A stretch of 64,000 nucleotides of DNA, taken from NCBI GenBank assembly GCA_963693285.1, contig OY848930.1:3286001-3350000 (forward strand), read 5' to 3'. Each line of letters begins with the position of its first letter. Position 1 is the first letter of the stretch. The stretch comes from Xestospongia muta (lineage: Eukaryota; Porifera; Demospongiae; Haplosclerida; Petrosiidae). The notes beneath the pieces were generated by a model. That model ran no database searches. It was given only the letters and a program-made list of their open reading frames with translations, and was not told the origin of the DNA. Positions 44,284 to 57,300 of this stretch are shown one piece after another. The position numbers and the translations under genes were made by a program.

Positions 44284-44669
44284 CATCCGAATACTGGTCA
44301 CGTGACCCACTTGCACTCTCACACTTGTAATCGCGGGCATACAAGAAGTGCAGGGCTCGGGCTTGGAGGTTTGAAAGAGGAATCATTGATGAACTAGAAT
44401 CTCACGTTTCATTGCTTGTCTCCAATTCCCAGCTATTTCCCAGGTAGATGTCCGAACACTGGTTCAACTGTACGAAAACCGCGGTATTCGTACAATGTTG
44501 ATCTTCGAGCTGCAGCACTTGTATACTGTATTTTTGCAAGCTAATATTTTGTACACAAGTAGTACAGGTAAGCACCTACCAGTGTCTGCAGAATCAGCTT
44601 TATAGCATTTACCATTTAGTAGATATAAACGTCCAAAAATCGGTCCGTACGACTATTGGTCTGTTACTC
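44284..44669 (-). repeat. Right 386-bp TIR of the large transposon
   Basis: Inverted copy of 31,952-32,337. Ends ...CTGTTACTC immediately before TA. The transposase ATG lies about 100 bp inside, so the TIR probably contains the promoter. Confidence 0.95.
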
Positions 44670-44671
44670 TA

Positions 44672-46816
44672 TTATATTGTACACCTTTTGTTTTACAATC
44701 CTCTAGATTATTTAAAGTCAGATCCCAAACATAAAAGATCTGTTTTTGTGTTATGGTCTAGAAACAAGTGTGTTGGGTAGTTTACTTTAGAAGTGATATT
44801 GCACAAGACTATACTTCAAAGAGACAAGTACAAGTTCGAGAGAATGTCAGCAACTTAAAATACATACATAACTAAAGAAATATTTTTACTTCATTTTGTC
44901 TGCATACATTCTTCATAAAAGAACATTATATGTATATATAGTTTATTGACCTTTATTTAGTAAATAAAGATAACACACACAGTGCTTAGTTCTTAACATT
45001 AATTACTGACTAACAGCAATATGACAAATTATGAGAGGGTCAATTGCTCAAATAAAACAAGCAATGTATTGATTTAATTTTGACTCACAGTGAAACAAAT
45101 TTTATGTAATAATAATTACACATTATTTAGTACTCATAATCATCCTATAATTTTTGTAATTCTATATCTAGGTCACAGGACACTAATAACACAAACTATC
45201 TAATTAAGTTAATGTTATACTGTGTCATTGCTAGTTTAATGGAACCTTAAACTTTTAAATGGAGCCTCAGACTACTATGAATTATGCAGAAGGCATTGTA
45301 TGTGCTACAACACACAGTAAAATAAAAAATAATTAAGTTAAATACACAATAGTACATTATAGTACATTAGGTTTAAGTGTACATTTTACTTTTATGTTTA
45401 TCGAAGCACCCTTAGGTTCATGAATAGAAATTACAGCAATTACTACATACCCTGTTTTGATAAGTAGTACATGTAAACACTAACATTATAATGCTGTCTT
45501 ATTGGGTGTCATCACTATAACATACACTTATCACTGAAGTCTAAGATAGCATTACAGCATTGACTGCTAATCTGAAAACAATAAAAGAATGTCATTTCGT
45601 TCTGTTTGGAACTCATCGTCATGATGTACTCCATGTATATACATACATATTAAGTATGATTAACTGAAGAAAACCTAAGGCCACATTCTTACAATACTAA
45701 CAAACTCTTATCATTAAAGTATTTGAGTGAATAAAATGTCTTTAATTTCTACGAGTATAAGAGTAAAAACATTTGTATTAATTAAAACATTATAGGTCTT
45801 TGCACATAATCAATTTAGTAAACTAATTTGATAGGAAAAGTTTAGTATATCTGCAATAAATAATCCATTAGATCAAATCATAACAGACATTTCCTTGTTA
45901 TTTTTTTAATCTGAATATGACCTATTTGTTTATGGCACTGACAATTCATGGTATATACTGACTATACCTTGGTTATCTTCTTTGTTATTGAGACAACTAT
46001 TGATATGGAAGACAGAATAACTTCTCAATTAAACCAAAGCACACCTGATTTTAATCACTGTACACTACACCAAAATCTGTCATCTTACTCCATACATACT
46101 TCCTTGATGACAGCTTTCCATGTTCTTCTTTGTTAACAACTTTAAGTGAATAACAAGTCAATAGCATTAAAGAACAATAAAGAATGTTCATAAATAAAGT
46201 CAATAAGTAATACTGTTAGCAGAAGGGAGGTGTCAATAAAATATTCCATAAGACAAATTAGGTCACACACACACACATATAGGATTATTATGAGTAAGAC
46301 CTGTCATTGTGAGAACTGATTGTGTTGATTTAGCCAATATAAAGTTATACAGATTGTTGTATGTAGCAAAATTATTTGATACAAATTGTAAATAACACTG
46401 TTTTCATTTCCAATGCACTTAGATCTTTGATGTAGTAGATATAATTTAACTAAGTGATCTATTAACAAGCTGTATATTTTAATATTGACAATGAAATAGC
46501 TGAGAAACAAATATTGAGTAAGTTATTAGTATCTATCTGCTATGATAACAACTTACAAGCAATAATGTAAAAATGTAGAAACATATTCTAACAGACTGAC
46601 TGGAATCTAAACAAACTAGATATATTGACATATATTTAGGACACAGTTTAACAGATGTAACTATGATTGTTTACACTATGACTGGCACAAACAGCCATAC
46701 TTTAATGAGAAATTACTAGGTAGCTACTAGCATGTACAACAATATGAATGTAGATTCATTTAACACAATGTTATTCAGTTCACTGTAAGTCAGATTTCAT
46801 TTAGCATCATGATCAT
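44672..46816. other. AT-rich intergenic region
   Basis: About 44,815-45,000 is the paralogue of 25,575-25,800, including AGTAAATAAAGATAA, a possible poly(A) signal. About 46,150-46,245 matches 25,210-25,290. Minus and plus ORFs at 45,948 and 46,304 lack domains and are not called. Confidence 0.5.
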
Positions 46817-47150
46817 CTACTTAATGTAAAAGTGTACAGTCATCATGATGTTACAGTTTCCAAAGATAATATGGTTGTTGGTTATTTTAGCCACTCTCCT
46901 AATCTTCACCTCCCCTTCTACAATGTTTGTAATACATTTATTATATACATTATGAATGAGTTCTACATGTTTTTCCAATAAATATACTCTCTTCCTCAGT
47001 TGTCTGTTTTCCACCAAAGAACATTTACATTTGATTAGTCTAAATGTTGAAGTGAAGAATAAACACACATCAAATTTAAGATCTTATCCAAATGAGTTAC
47101 CTGAATTTGCTGATTAGACACTGGGAAAGTTGAGGTATAGTTCTTCTTAC
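46817..47150 (-). pseudogene. Coiled-coil fragment paralogous to 26.0-26.6 kb, inverted
   Basis: Minus strand encodes VENRQLRKRVYLLEKHVELI and then IVEGEVKIRRVAKITNN in one 83-codon frame with stop at 46,817. The upstream 47,100-47,150 (CTCAACTTTCCCAGTGTCTA on minus) and downstream (CATGATGCTAAATGAAATCT) sequences both match the plus-strand region 26,030-26,600, so the whole block is an inverted diverged duplicate. This copy is open where the other carries a stop, but no complete gene could be built. Confidence 0.4.
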
Positions 47151-47700
47151 TGCTTTTGTATACACAAATCTTGTCCTTTTACTTGTTTTTCCATGACAAC
47201 TGGAAAAACAAATATAGCTGACTTAAAATTTGAAATATACATGTATTTATTTATTACATGTGTACATTTTCAGTGTACATTACATATATACAATAATCAG
47301 ATATACATTTCTACTGGTTTCTTGTAGACTCAATTAGAGGAGGAGTTAGGACAAAGGTCACTTATTTGTTAAATCGCTAGTGAAAAATCTGTCAGATGTA
47401 CTAGACCAACTAGTCATCTTGTGTATGTAACAAAGACTGTGATATAGAAATTGACATAAAATCATTAGTAGTCAAGTCTAGTATAGATATCAGACTAGTA
47501 TTATCAAATTTAGAGAGAGGGACGTAACCATTCCTCTTAAAATAAATAAAGCAATGCTGCTATTTTCAATTGCAGAGTTGAACCCGAACCAAAGCAGAGT
47601 TAAAGTCTACTTATCGAAGTAATTATAATTAAAATACATTTACGTCTGCATAAGGAGCTTGAGGTTAGCCCCTGTAGTTGAAAAGGTTGAGCCCCACCTA
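47151..47700. other. Intergenic, no supported gene
   Basis: A 65-codon plus ORF at 47,130 is hydrophobic/low complexity and unsupported. Nothing else seen. Confidence 0.5.
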
Positions 47701-47789
47701 AATTGCCTATGATGTCTTAAAACGTCACGTGATGGCGCTCTTTCCTAGCAAAGAAAGAAAAGTGGGTGTATATACGAGTGACTAAGTTG
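47701..47789 (+). promoter_or_regulatory. Probable first non-coding exon/promoter of the ankyrin gene
   Basis: Locally less AT-rich, with ACGTCACGTGATGG (CRE/E-box-like) near 47,723. A good donor TTG/GTAAGT lies at 47,789/47,790, and the next acceptor TTATAG at 48,265-48,270 leads to the exon with the start codon. ATGs before the donor meet stops quickly, hence non-coding. No expression evidence is available from sequence. Confidence 0.35.
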
Positions 47790-48320
47790 GTAAGTGATAT
47801 AAAGTAGATGTTAATTAGTAGTATTGTATGTAGATAATATGAGTCATGGGTCATGTTAACACTTTCAGTACTACAGTGTTTACTTGTTTACTACATACAC
47901 GAGATATGTTACTTTTTATGACATTTGATTGAAGAGATAGTACATTCTTTTCTATGACTTCTGGTAGCAAGAGATTATTTCAGACAATACAAAGATAGAA
48001 GAGTTAAGGTTTTGTGAATACAAGCTATGTTCATTTGTTTTTGGAGTTCCAACTTTTTCACTCTCAATGATTGAAAAAAGTCTCTTTATTTGCTTCAATA
48101 TTTAAGATGTTGTACTTGAGATGATGTTGACATGATTATGTTGTATACGATTGTACAAGGACAGTAAATAAAGATCATACGTTTTGTTGTCTTTGTTATA
48201 TAAAGTGATATATATAGTACATTATAGTATAACTGATACATGTACATTGATATCTAATGTTCTATTATAGAACTAGATCAACTTAACAGTACCAGCCAAG
48301 GGCTGCCAGCCCTCCTGGCT

Positions 48321-51300
48321 ATGGCAGCTCAAATATCAGAAGAAGAGCAGACAAGTATTGTAAGTATATTAGTAACTAACATAGTATATAAACTACATGT
48401 GTTAGTGTACAATCAATACATTACATATTATTATTAAGTATGGTATGGTTTATATGTAGAGAAAGGCATGGTAAAATGGTTGTCACACTCAATCTATTAC
48501 TGTATATTGTTAATTTTCCCTCATAAATTTATTTCAACATCACTTGCCATTATTGAATATTTTAGAGGTAATAAGTTCTTTGATAATGTTATAAAGTATT
48601 ACTAAAGTGGAGAACTGGGAACTAGCTAAACAGTCAAATTGTTTCTCTTAATTCTTGTATTTCATTTTACAAAAATAGAACAGATTGCTTGGAAATAGAC
48701 TACATAGCTTCTTTATAACTCAAATTCATTAAGTGATAGTTTATTACAAGCCTTTAGTTGAGTGATGTTTTATTTGAATATCTGTGATAATTACTCACAT
48801 AATTAATATTCATTAACTTACAACTGATTATGTTCATTACCACATGATAGATACTATCAGTTATGTAAACAATGGTTGTATCTACTATCATTCTATGGAC
48901 CTGTTCTTAGTACTCACTTTAATACTTGAATAATGTCCAGTTATTACTATTACTTGATGATATCACATATCAAATAAATATTAGCAACAAAAGAATGGAA
49001 AGATTATTGAACTATTTATTAGTAGTTAGTGTAATCTTGTATTTGTAGTATAGTCTAATTGTCATTGTGAGTTATATACATAATACTAATTACATCATGT
49101 TCCTTTTTTAAATATTGTCACTTTGTGTATTGTATATTTGACCTGTGCTATAGTTTTATTAGTCTCATTAATACATGTAGTTGTGTATGATTTACTAGTT
49201 TTAAACGTAATGACTTGTTTTATTATTATATAGGACTATGAACTTTGGATGTCTGCTAGAGATGGAAAATTAGAGAAAGCAAAGTTAGCCCTTCAGAAAG
49301 GAGCAAACTTTAAATATCATTCTTTGGTAAGATCCTATAAATTTTACTTTAACCTACTGTTATTATTTGTGTCTACTAACTTAAGTAATTAATTCAAATT
49401 ATGTAGATTTAGTGAGTATTAAGTCATTTTAGCCACACCTAAATATTAACTATGAGCTTTAACATTTGCACAATTTATTAATTATTATTCTATTTGTTAA
49501 AGTTACTGAATTAGTATCTACACTTAATAACATACATGATCTTTACATGTATAGTATTTTTAATATTGTCTTATAATTTAATTGAATGAAAGCCATTATA
49601 TTATATGATAGTAATGTCTTAATTAATGATACATGTCAATGTAAAGTAATAGCTTGTATTGTGTGTACACAGATATGAAATTGGATTTTATTTCATATAT
49701 TAAAATATATTTTTTATTTTATAGATTGATGATGATGAATATTATATATCAACAACACCTCATACTGTAGCTTACATCAATGGTCATAACACAATTGTAC
49801 AACTCTTAAAAAATGCAGGTGCTACTCCTGATTATGTAAGTATATACACGTTATGTAGTTGAGGTCAATATTTAGTATAACTCAAGTGTTTGATAGTTAC
49901 ATTGATATTATGTACATGTACATACTTACATTAAAATGTCTCCTATTTATTGCCCAAGTCTTTATACTCATAACAATCCATTTAATGGATAATTATTATG
50001 ACCTTTACTGATATAATTGTTGTGTAACTATGTTCTCTTTATCTCCACAATACCTTTCTTTTAATATTGGTTTCTATAGCTAGTAACTATCATTAAAACA
50101 TTAGTTTAAAACATATCATGTAACACTAAGATACAGCAATGTTACCAATTGACTTCATATAAGATTTATAATTACATTAATTAACATTTACAATTACATT
50201 AATTAAAGTCAACATATATTGCTGAGTGTCTTAGCACTAGGTAAATGTTTGTATATATGTCATGTTTAGGTATGTAATTGATTGGTTTCAGAACATATAA
50301 CCACAGGAATATTTCTTCATGACTAATAAAATTCAATAGACCTCATGTCATAATTAACACCCACACGCACACCTTATAAATGGCTTAGTGAGTTGATTTT
50401 AGTATTTCATATTTTCCTGGCTTATATTTAGTCTTTAGTTTTTGTGCCAATTGGTTTATAATTTTTTTTAGAAGAAAAGTAAACTGGACTGAATGTATTC
50501 TAAACAATGACTAAATTGTCCTTGACTAGTCACCCATCTTAACCCTATGGTAGCACTCCAAATCATTCATCATAAAGGAGATCTTTATCTATCTATTTGT
50601 GAATGTTAGTATTAATGTCTTGAAATCATTTCAGATAAAGAAAGTGTACTTTCATATGTTATATATATAGTTATATAACACTGTACATGGTCATGTACTT
50701 TATATAGTTAACAATGGAGCTTCTGGAAATCTGGATCATGTGACATTTACGTACACGTGTATTCCTAGTATATACTGTTGTATTTATTATGATATACATT
50801 ATCTGTATTTACTTATTGTGATTTCTTAGGATGAAATTATGTTAGCAGCTACCGAAGAAGGACTATTAGATATAATGAAAGAATGTTTAAAGAAGAATGC
50901 TAATGTGAATGCTAAAGAGGAAGATGGAGTAAGTTATATCTTATTGTAATAAATGACTCTTTCTAGTAAAGGATAGCTAATTAATTTAACAATTATAAGT
51001 TTATTATTAAAAAATATAATATTTTCATGAGAAGTCAGATATACAAGATTTAATGGTTTGAATGATATTTTCTGTCATAAAATATTCAAAAACTAAGGAG
51101 CTATACTGTATATGTCATGACATTGTAATATAGGAATCAATATGATGATGAAAACACTAGGATATTGTAATAGTTTGTGTGTTGATACCAACAATTAAAA
51201 ACCAAAGTATGATACTCAAAGCCACATTACATAATAATAATCCATAGTTCAATGTATAATTTGACTTCTATGTTATAAACTTACTATATCTAGATACCAC

Positions 51301-54300
51301 AATAAACGATGTTGTATTACTATGATAGACAAGGAATTAGACTAATTCTGTCATCAACAAAGTCAATGCTTCTTCTGTGTACACATACATTTTAAAATTG
51401 TTACTAACTTTATAGTATGATGTTCAACATTGCTATGATATGCTACGATATCTTCACTATACTTTAACTGATTAGCAGACTTAGTTATCTTTTCTTACTA
51501 TAGTATTTTAAAAATTGTAGTAGTCATACTTTAATTTACATTCTTTGCTATTTTATTATTAGAATGAGAATACAGCTTTGCATTTAGCCTTGGGTAATGG
51601 TCACACTGAGATAGTTCAATTTCTTCTACAATCAAATGCAGATCCTAATATTTATAACAAGGTCAGTGTGTATTGTGTCTAATTTATATTTCATTTATTA
51701 TCTCTACTACATGTACATTATGTAGCACTGACTGTCTAATAGGACAGGATATACATCAAAACCAATGTAATGAGTACAATTCAGTTAACCTTTTAATGCC
51801 ATGCAATTAATTTTCAATGAAATATGTGTGGACAGGACAAAGTAGCTCTTATTAGTTGTTTGGTATATAATTATTACTAACATGACTGGAAAATGTAATA
51901 AACCTAATATGTAATACAATATATAAAACATTAATGTGTTCTTACATGAAATAAACCTGATCAGTGCTAAGATTGTTTTAGACCATGTGTGTATGTATAT
52001 TTCTATATATGTCCACTTTATCAAGTTTAATCTATTATTATTATTAAGCAATTTATTTCATATCATAGTGGGGACATAGTCCACTTCATATAGCATGCTG
52101 GTATGGTCATGATAACATTGTTAAGCTGTTATGTTCTTTTGGAGCAAAAGATATAGACCAAGTTAGAAATGCAAGTGATAAATGTAATAATATATTTACT
52201 GTATATGATGACATGGAATAATGACCTTATATGTTATGATATATTATAAAAATGATCTAATTATACGTGGGTACATATCACAATTATAATATATTATTTA
52301 TTTTAACAGGATGACTTACTTTTGACTTCAGCCAAAAATGGTGATATAGAAAATGTAACTCTTTCAATTACATCAGGTGCTCATGTCAATATTCATCATG
52401 GTGGCTTAGGGAAGGTTAGTACACTGATTAAATAGTACTAATTACTGTTGTTTGTTAGTCTTTACTTTTTAAAGTAATCTATTCTATAACAAAGGTGATG
52501 TTTTACAGGCACTTAAGAGATTTAGCCCCACCCACTCTTGTAGTAGACATTGTTTCATCAAGAAGGCTGTTTAATATCTCTTTTCCTATTTCCATAAAAC
52601 TTCTCTATCACTTTCTCTATTGACGTTGTCATGAACAAGGAATTTATTAACCCAGACTTTTAATTAATATGCCTATTTTGACATTTTGACAAACTTCCTT
52701 GTTTCACAATATTCGACAATTATTGTTAAACACCAATGCAGATCCCAATATTTGTGACGGGGTCAGTGCATATTTATTGTTTGTAGAGATTACTACATGT
52801 TACTAGATTTAAATCAGTATTTAATAGATGTAGAATGTTATGGATGTGACTATTAGAAATTTCTACATTGACTTGTTGTTCAAATGTTTGTTAGTAAATG
52901 ATTAACAAAGATAGTCAGTGTCAGGTATCAGTAGGTAGGAAGGTTAGTACACTGATTAAATAGCAATATATTACTTTTGTTTGTTAGAATTTACTTTTTT
53001 AGAAATCTATTCTATAACAAAGAAATTCATTACAGGTATTTAAGACATTAAGCCCCACCCATTCTTATAGACATTGATTCATCTAAAAGGCAGTTTAATA
53101 ATATCTCTTTCCATAAGACTTCTCTATCAATTTACTGTATTGACATTGTCATACAATATTAATGAAGAAGGAATTGTTTGACCCAAACCTCTAATTTATA
53201 TACATATTAAGTTCAGCAAAGGACTATTATTTTATTTATAAACTGGTAGATTTGTAATTACTGATGTTATCTTGATATTTATGGTCAGTGAATGTCAGCC
53301 TACAAATGACATGAACATTTCTATTATTAAATTCTGTTGACCTAACCTTTGAAGTCTACTTAGTTTGTGGACTAACATTACACCAGGTAGTATTCCTTAA
53401 AAGAACCCTGGTATTCATAGAAGTACCACTGCATGTAAATATAGTACAATGGTGATGTTATCTTGTGTCATAAAGAGTTATTGTCGGAATAATGGTGTTG
53501 TTCCTTGTTTCAGACCAGATATTACAATTGTTATACTATTACTTTACATGCTAGACATGAGATGGTTTGGACTGTGTTTATAACTTTATATACAATGTCA
53601 ATTTCCATTTTTATACATAATTCAATACTAGCATATAGATATATGTGAATATTGAAGGTAGTGAATGAAATTTCATTGCATATAACAATTGTCAATGCAG
53701 TTAGCAACAAATGAATTTACTTCACTCTTCCCATCAATAACTCATCCTGAGCATGACTACTTGAAGAAAAAGTGTTTTCTTCCAAATGTAGCTTCTTCAA
53801 CCCTTAATTATAAGTGTTCCTTTTTATTATTGTTATATATTATAATATTTTATATAAATTTAATGCTACTATAATCAATAAGAAATACTTGTGTACTTCC
53901 TCTAGGATCAGCAAACAGCTCTACATTTAGCAGCAAAAGGACGTTATTGTGATATTGTACAACAATTGCTAAACTCCAATGGAGATCCCAATATTTGTGA
54001 TGAGGTCAGTGTATATTATTTGTAGAGATTACTACATGTTACTAGATTTAAATCAGTATTTAATAGATATAGAATGTTATGGGTGTGGCTGTTAGCAATT
54101 TCTACATTGACCTGTTGTTCAAATTTTTGTTAGTAAATGATTAACAAAGATAGTCAGTGTCAGGTATCTGTAGGTGTGGCCTGTTATAATAGTAGTACAT
54201 ATTGACAGGGCTCCCACTAGTATAGTGTATCATTTCTGTCAAACAGTTCTGATGTTTGTGTAAGAGTTATATCATCAGCATTATGCTATACATTTATATT

Positions 54301-57300
54301 ATTATATGTAGGTGTGGCTTGTTATAATAGTAGTACATATTGACAGGGGTCCCACTAGTATAGTGTATCATTTCTGTCAAACAGTTCTGATGTTTGTGTA
54401 GGAGTTATGTCATCAGCATTATGCTATACGTTTATATTATTACTAGACTTCCATCAAAAACCTAAACCTTAAATACTTAAGCATAGGAAGGACATCCAGT
54501 AGTGAGGCATTTGTCTCTATTATTCTATGATAACTGCTTCAAATCTCTAGTTTTCAATAATAGAGAAAACAACTGCAATACCAATATATCCTAAAGCATC
54601 TTAGGACAAGCTTTGTAATTTTAATCCTGTTTAAATTTTAATAAATATTCCATTTTATTATTTGTATATATTATAATATTTTATATAAAATTTAATCCTA
54701 TTATAATCAACAATAAATACTTGTGTACTCCTCTAGGATCAGCAAACAGCTCTACATTTAGCATCAGAAAGAGGTTACTGTGATATCGTACAACTATTGT
54801 TAAACTCCAATGCAGATCCAAATATTTGTGATAAGGTCAGTGTATATTTTTTGTTGAGTTTACTACATGTTACTAGATTTAAATCAGTATTTAATAGATA
54901 TAGAATGTTATGGATGTGACTATTAGAAATTTCTACATTGACTTGTTGTTCAAATTTATGTTGATATAGGATTAACAAAGATAGTTAGTTTCAGGTATCA
55001 GTCGGTGTGGCCTGTTATAATAGTGCATATAGTTGGAAACATGTTGATATTCACAGAGGTCCACTAGTATGTTGCGCCGTTTGTGTCAAACTGATCTGAT
55101 GATTGTAGGCATTGAATCATTAGCATTATACTATACTTCTATACTGTTACTAGACTTGCAGCCATGGCCTAAACCCTTGAGCATAGGAAAAACATCCAGT
55201 AGTGAGCCATACTTCTCTATTATTCTATGTTAACTACTTCTAATCTCCATTTTTTGATATTAGAGAAAACAACTGCAATACCAATACTTCCAAAAGCATC
55301 ATAGCACAATTTTTTAATAATTCTAATGCTGTTTAAATTTTAATATGTGGTCCATTTCATTATTGATATGTATTATTATAATCAACAATAAATACTTGTA
55401 TACTTCCTCTAGGATCAGCAAACAGCTCTACATTTAGCGACAGAAGGAGGTTACCGTGATATTGTACAACAATTGCTAAACTCTAATGCAGATCCCAATA
55501 TTTGTGATGAGGTCAGTGTATATTATTTGTAGAGTTTACTACATGTTACTAGATTTAAATCAGTATTTAATAGATATAGAATGTTATGGGTGTGGCTGTT
55601 AGCAATTTCTACATTGACCTGTTGTTCAAATTTTTGTTAGTAAATGATTAACAAAGATAGTCAGTGTCAGATATCAGTAGGTGTGGCCTGTTATAATAGT
55701 AGTACATATTGACAGGGGTTCCACTAGTATAGTGTATCATTTCTGTCAAACAGTTCTGATGTTTGTGTGAGAGTTATATCATCAGCATTATGCTATACAT
55801 TTATATTATTATTAATAGGTGTGGCTTGTTATAATAGTAGTACATATCGTTGGAAACATGTTGGTATTCACAGAGACCCAATAATATGTTGTGCCATTTG
55901 TATCAAACTGCTCTGATGATTGTAGGCATTGTATCATTAGCATTATAATAAATCTAATATGTAATAAACCTAATATGTAATACAATATATAAACATTAAT
56001 GTGTTTATACATGAAATAAACCTGATCAGTGCTAAGATTGTTTTGGGCCATGTGTGTATGTATATTTCTACATATGTCCACTTTAACAAGTTTAATATAT
56101 TATTATTATTAAGCAATTTATTTCATTTCATAGTGGGGACATAGTCCACTTCATATAGCATGCTGGTATGGTCATGATAACATTGTTAAGCTGTTATGTT
56201 CTTTTGGACATATGGACCAAGTTAGAAATGTAAGTGATAAATGTAATAATATATTTACTGTATATGATGACATGGACATAGTGATTTTATATGTTATGAT
56301 ATATTCTGAACATGACCTAATTATACGTGGGTACATGTCACAATTATAATATATTATTTATTTTAACAGGATGACTTACTTTTGACTTCAGCTAAAACTG
56401 GTGATATAGAAAATGTAAGACAAGCACTTATATCAGGTGCTCATGTCAATATTCATCATGGTGATTTACCAAAGGTTAGTACATTGATTAAATAGTAATA
56501 AATTACTGTTGTTTGTTAGTATTTACTTTTTAAAATAATATATTCTATAACAGTGATATTTTACAGGCACTTAAGAGATTTAGGCCCACTCACTTTTGTA
56601 GTAGACATTGTTTCATCAAGAAGGCTTTTTAATTTCTCTTTTCCTATTTCCATAAGACTTCTCTATCATTTTATCTATTGACATTGTCATGAACAAGGAA
56701 TTTTTAACCCAGACCTTTAATTAATATGCCTATTTTGACATTTTGACAAATTTCTTACTAGTCTTGTAATATTAGTACAAATTTTTCTCAAAATCAAGTT
56801 TAGCAAAAGACTATTGTTTTATTTGTAAACTAGTATATTTGTATTTATTGATATAATCTTGCCTTTGGTAAATGATACTCATAGTTTGTGAATGTCAGCC
56901 AACAAATGACATGAACATTTTTATTATTAAATACTATGGATCTCCAGTTTTCAGTAATAGAGAGAGCAACTGCAATACCAATACATCCAAAAGCATCATA
57001 GGAAAATTTTGATAATTTTAATCCTAATTAAATTTTAATATAATGTCCATTTTATTATTGATATATATTATTATAATCAACAATAAATACTTGTGTACAT
57101 CCTCTTGGATCAGCAAACAGCTCTACATTTAGCATCAAAAGGAGGTTATTGTGATATCGTACAACTATTATTAAACTACAATGCAGATCCCAATATTTGT
57201 GATAAGGTCAGTGTATATTGTTTGAAGATATTACTACATGTTACTATATTTAAATCAGTATTTAATAGATATAGAATGTTATGGGCGTGGCTGTTAGCAA

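Larger units (their letters stand above)
31952..44669. mobile_element. 12.7-kb pogo/Tigger-like transposon with mini-exon array, Ulp1 protease and PHD finger
   Basis: 386-bp terminal inverted repeats (31,952-32,337 and 44,284-44,669) start GAGTAACAGACCAATAGTCG and differ at about four or five positions by eye. TA dinucleotides flank both ends (31,950-31,951; 44,670-44,671), the target duplication expected of the IS630-Tc1-mariner/pogo group. Everything coding is on minus: transposase (44,186-42,434), about 72 mini-exons (42,433-34,082), a related linker exon (33,962-34,030), and protease plus PHD exons (33,535-32,417). All junctions are phase 1. The element sits 0.7 kb after the second receptor gene. 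Near-identical TIRs imply recent insertion. To my knowledge pogo-like elements are normally 2-5 kb and have no such array; novelty is inferred. Confidence 0.88.

Noticed and set aside
53689..53874. Small ORF conserved at 63,149
   Set aside because: Conserved only because the intron block is duplicated; the two reading frames diverge in their C-termini and have no splice sites around them.
54775..54978. Minus ORF across an ankyrin exon (also 61,124-61,333)
   Set aside because: Antisense to a Q-type exon and its intron.
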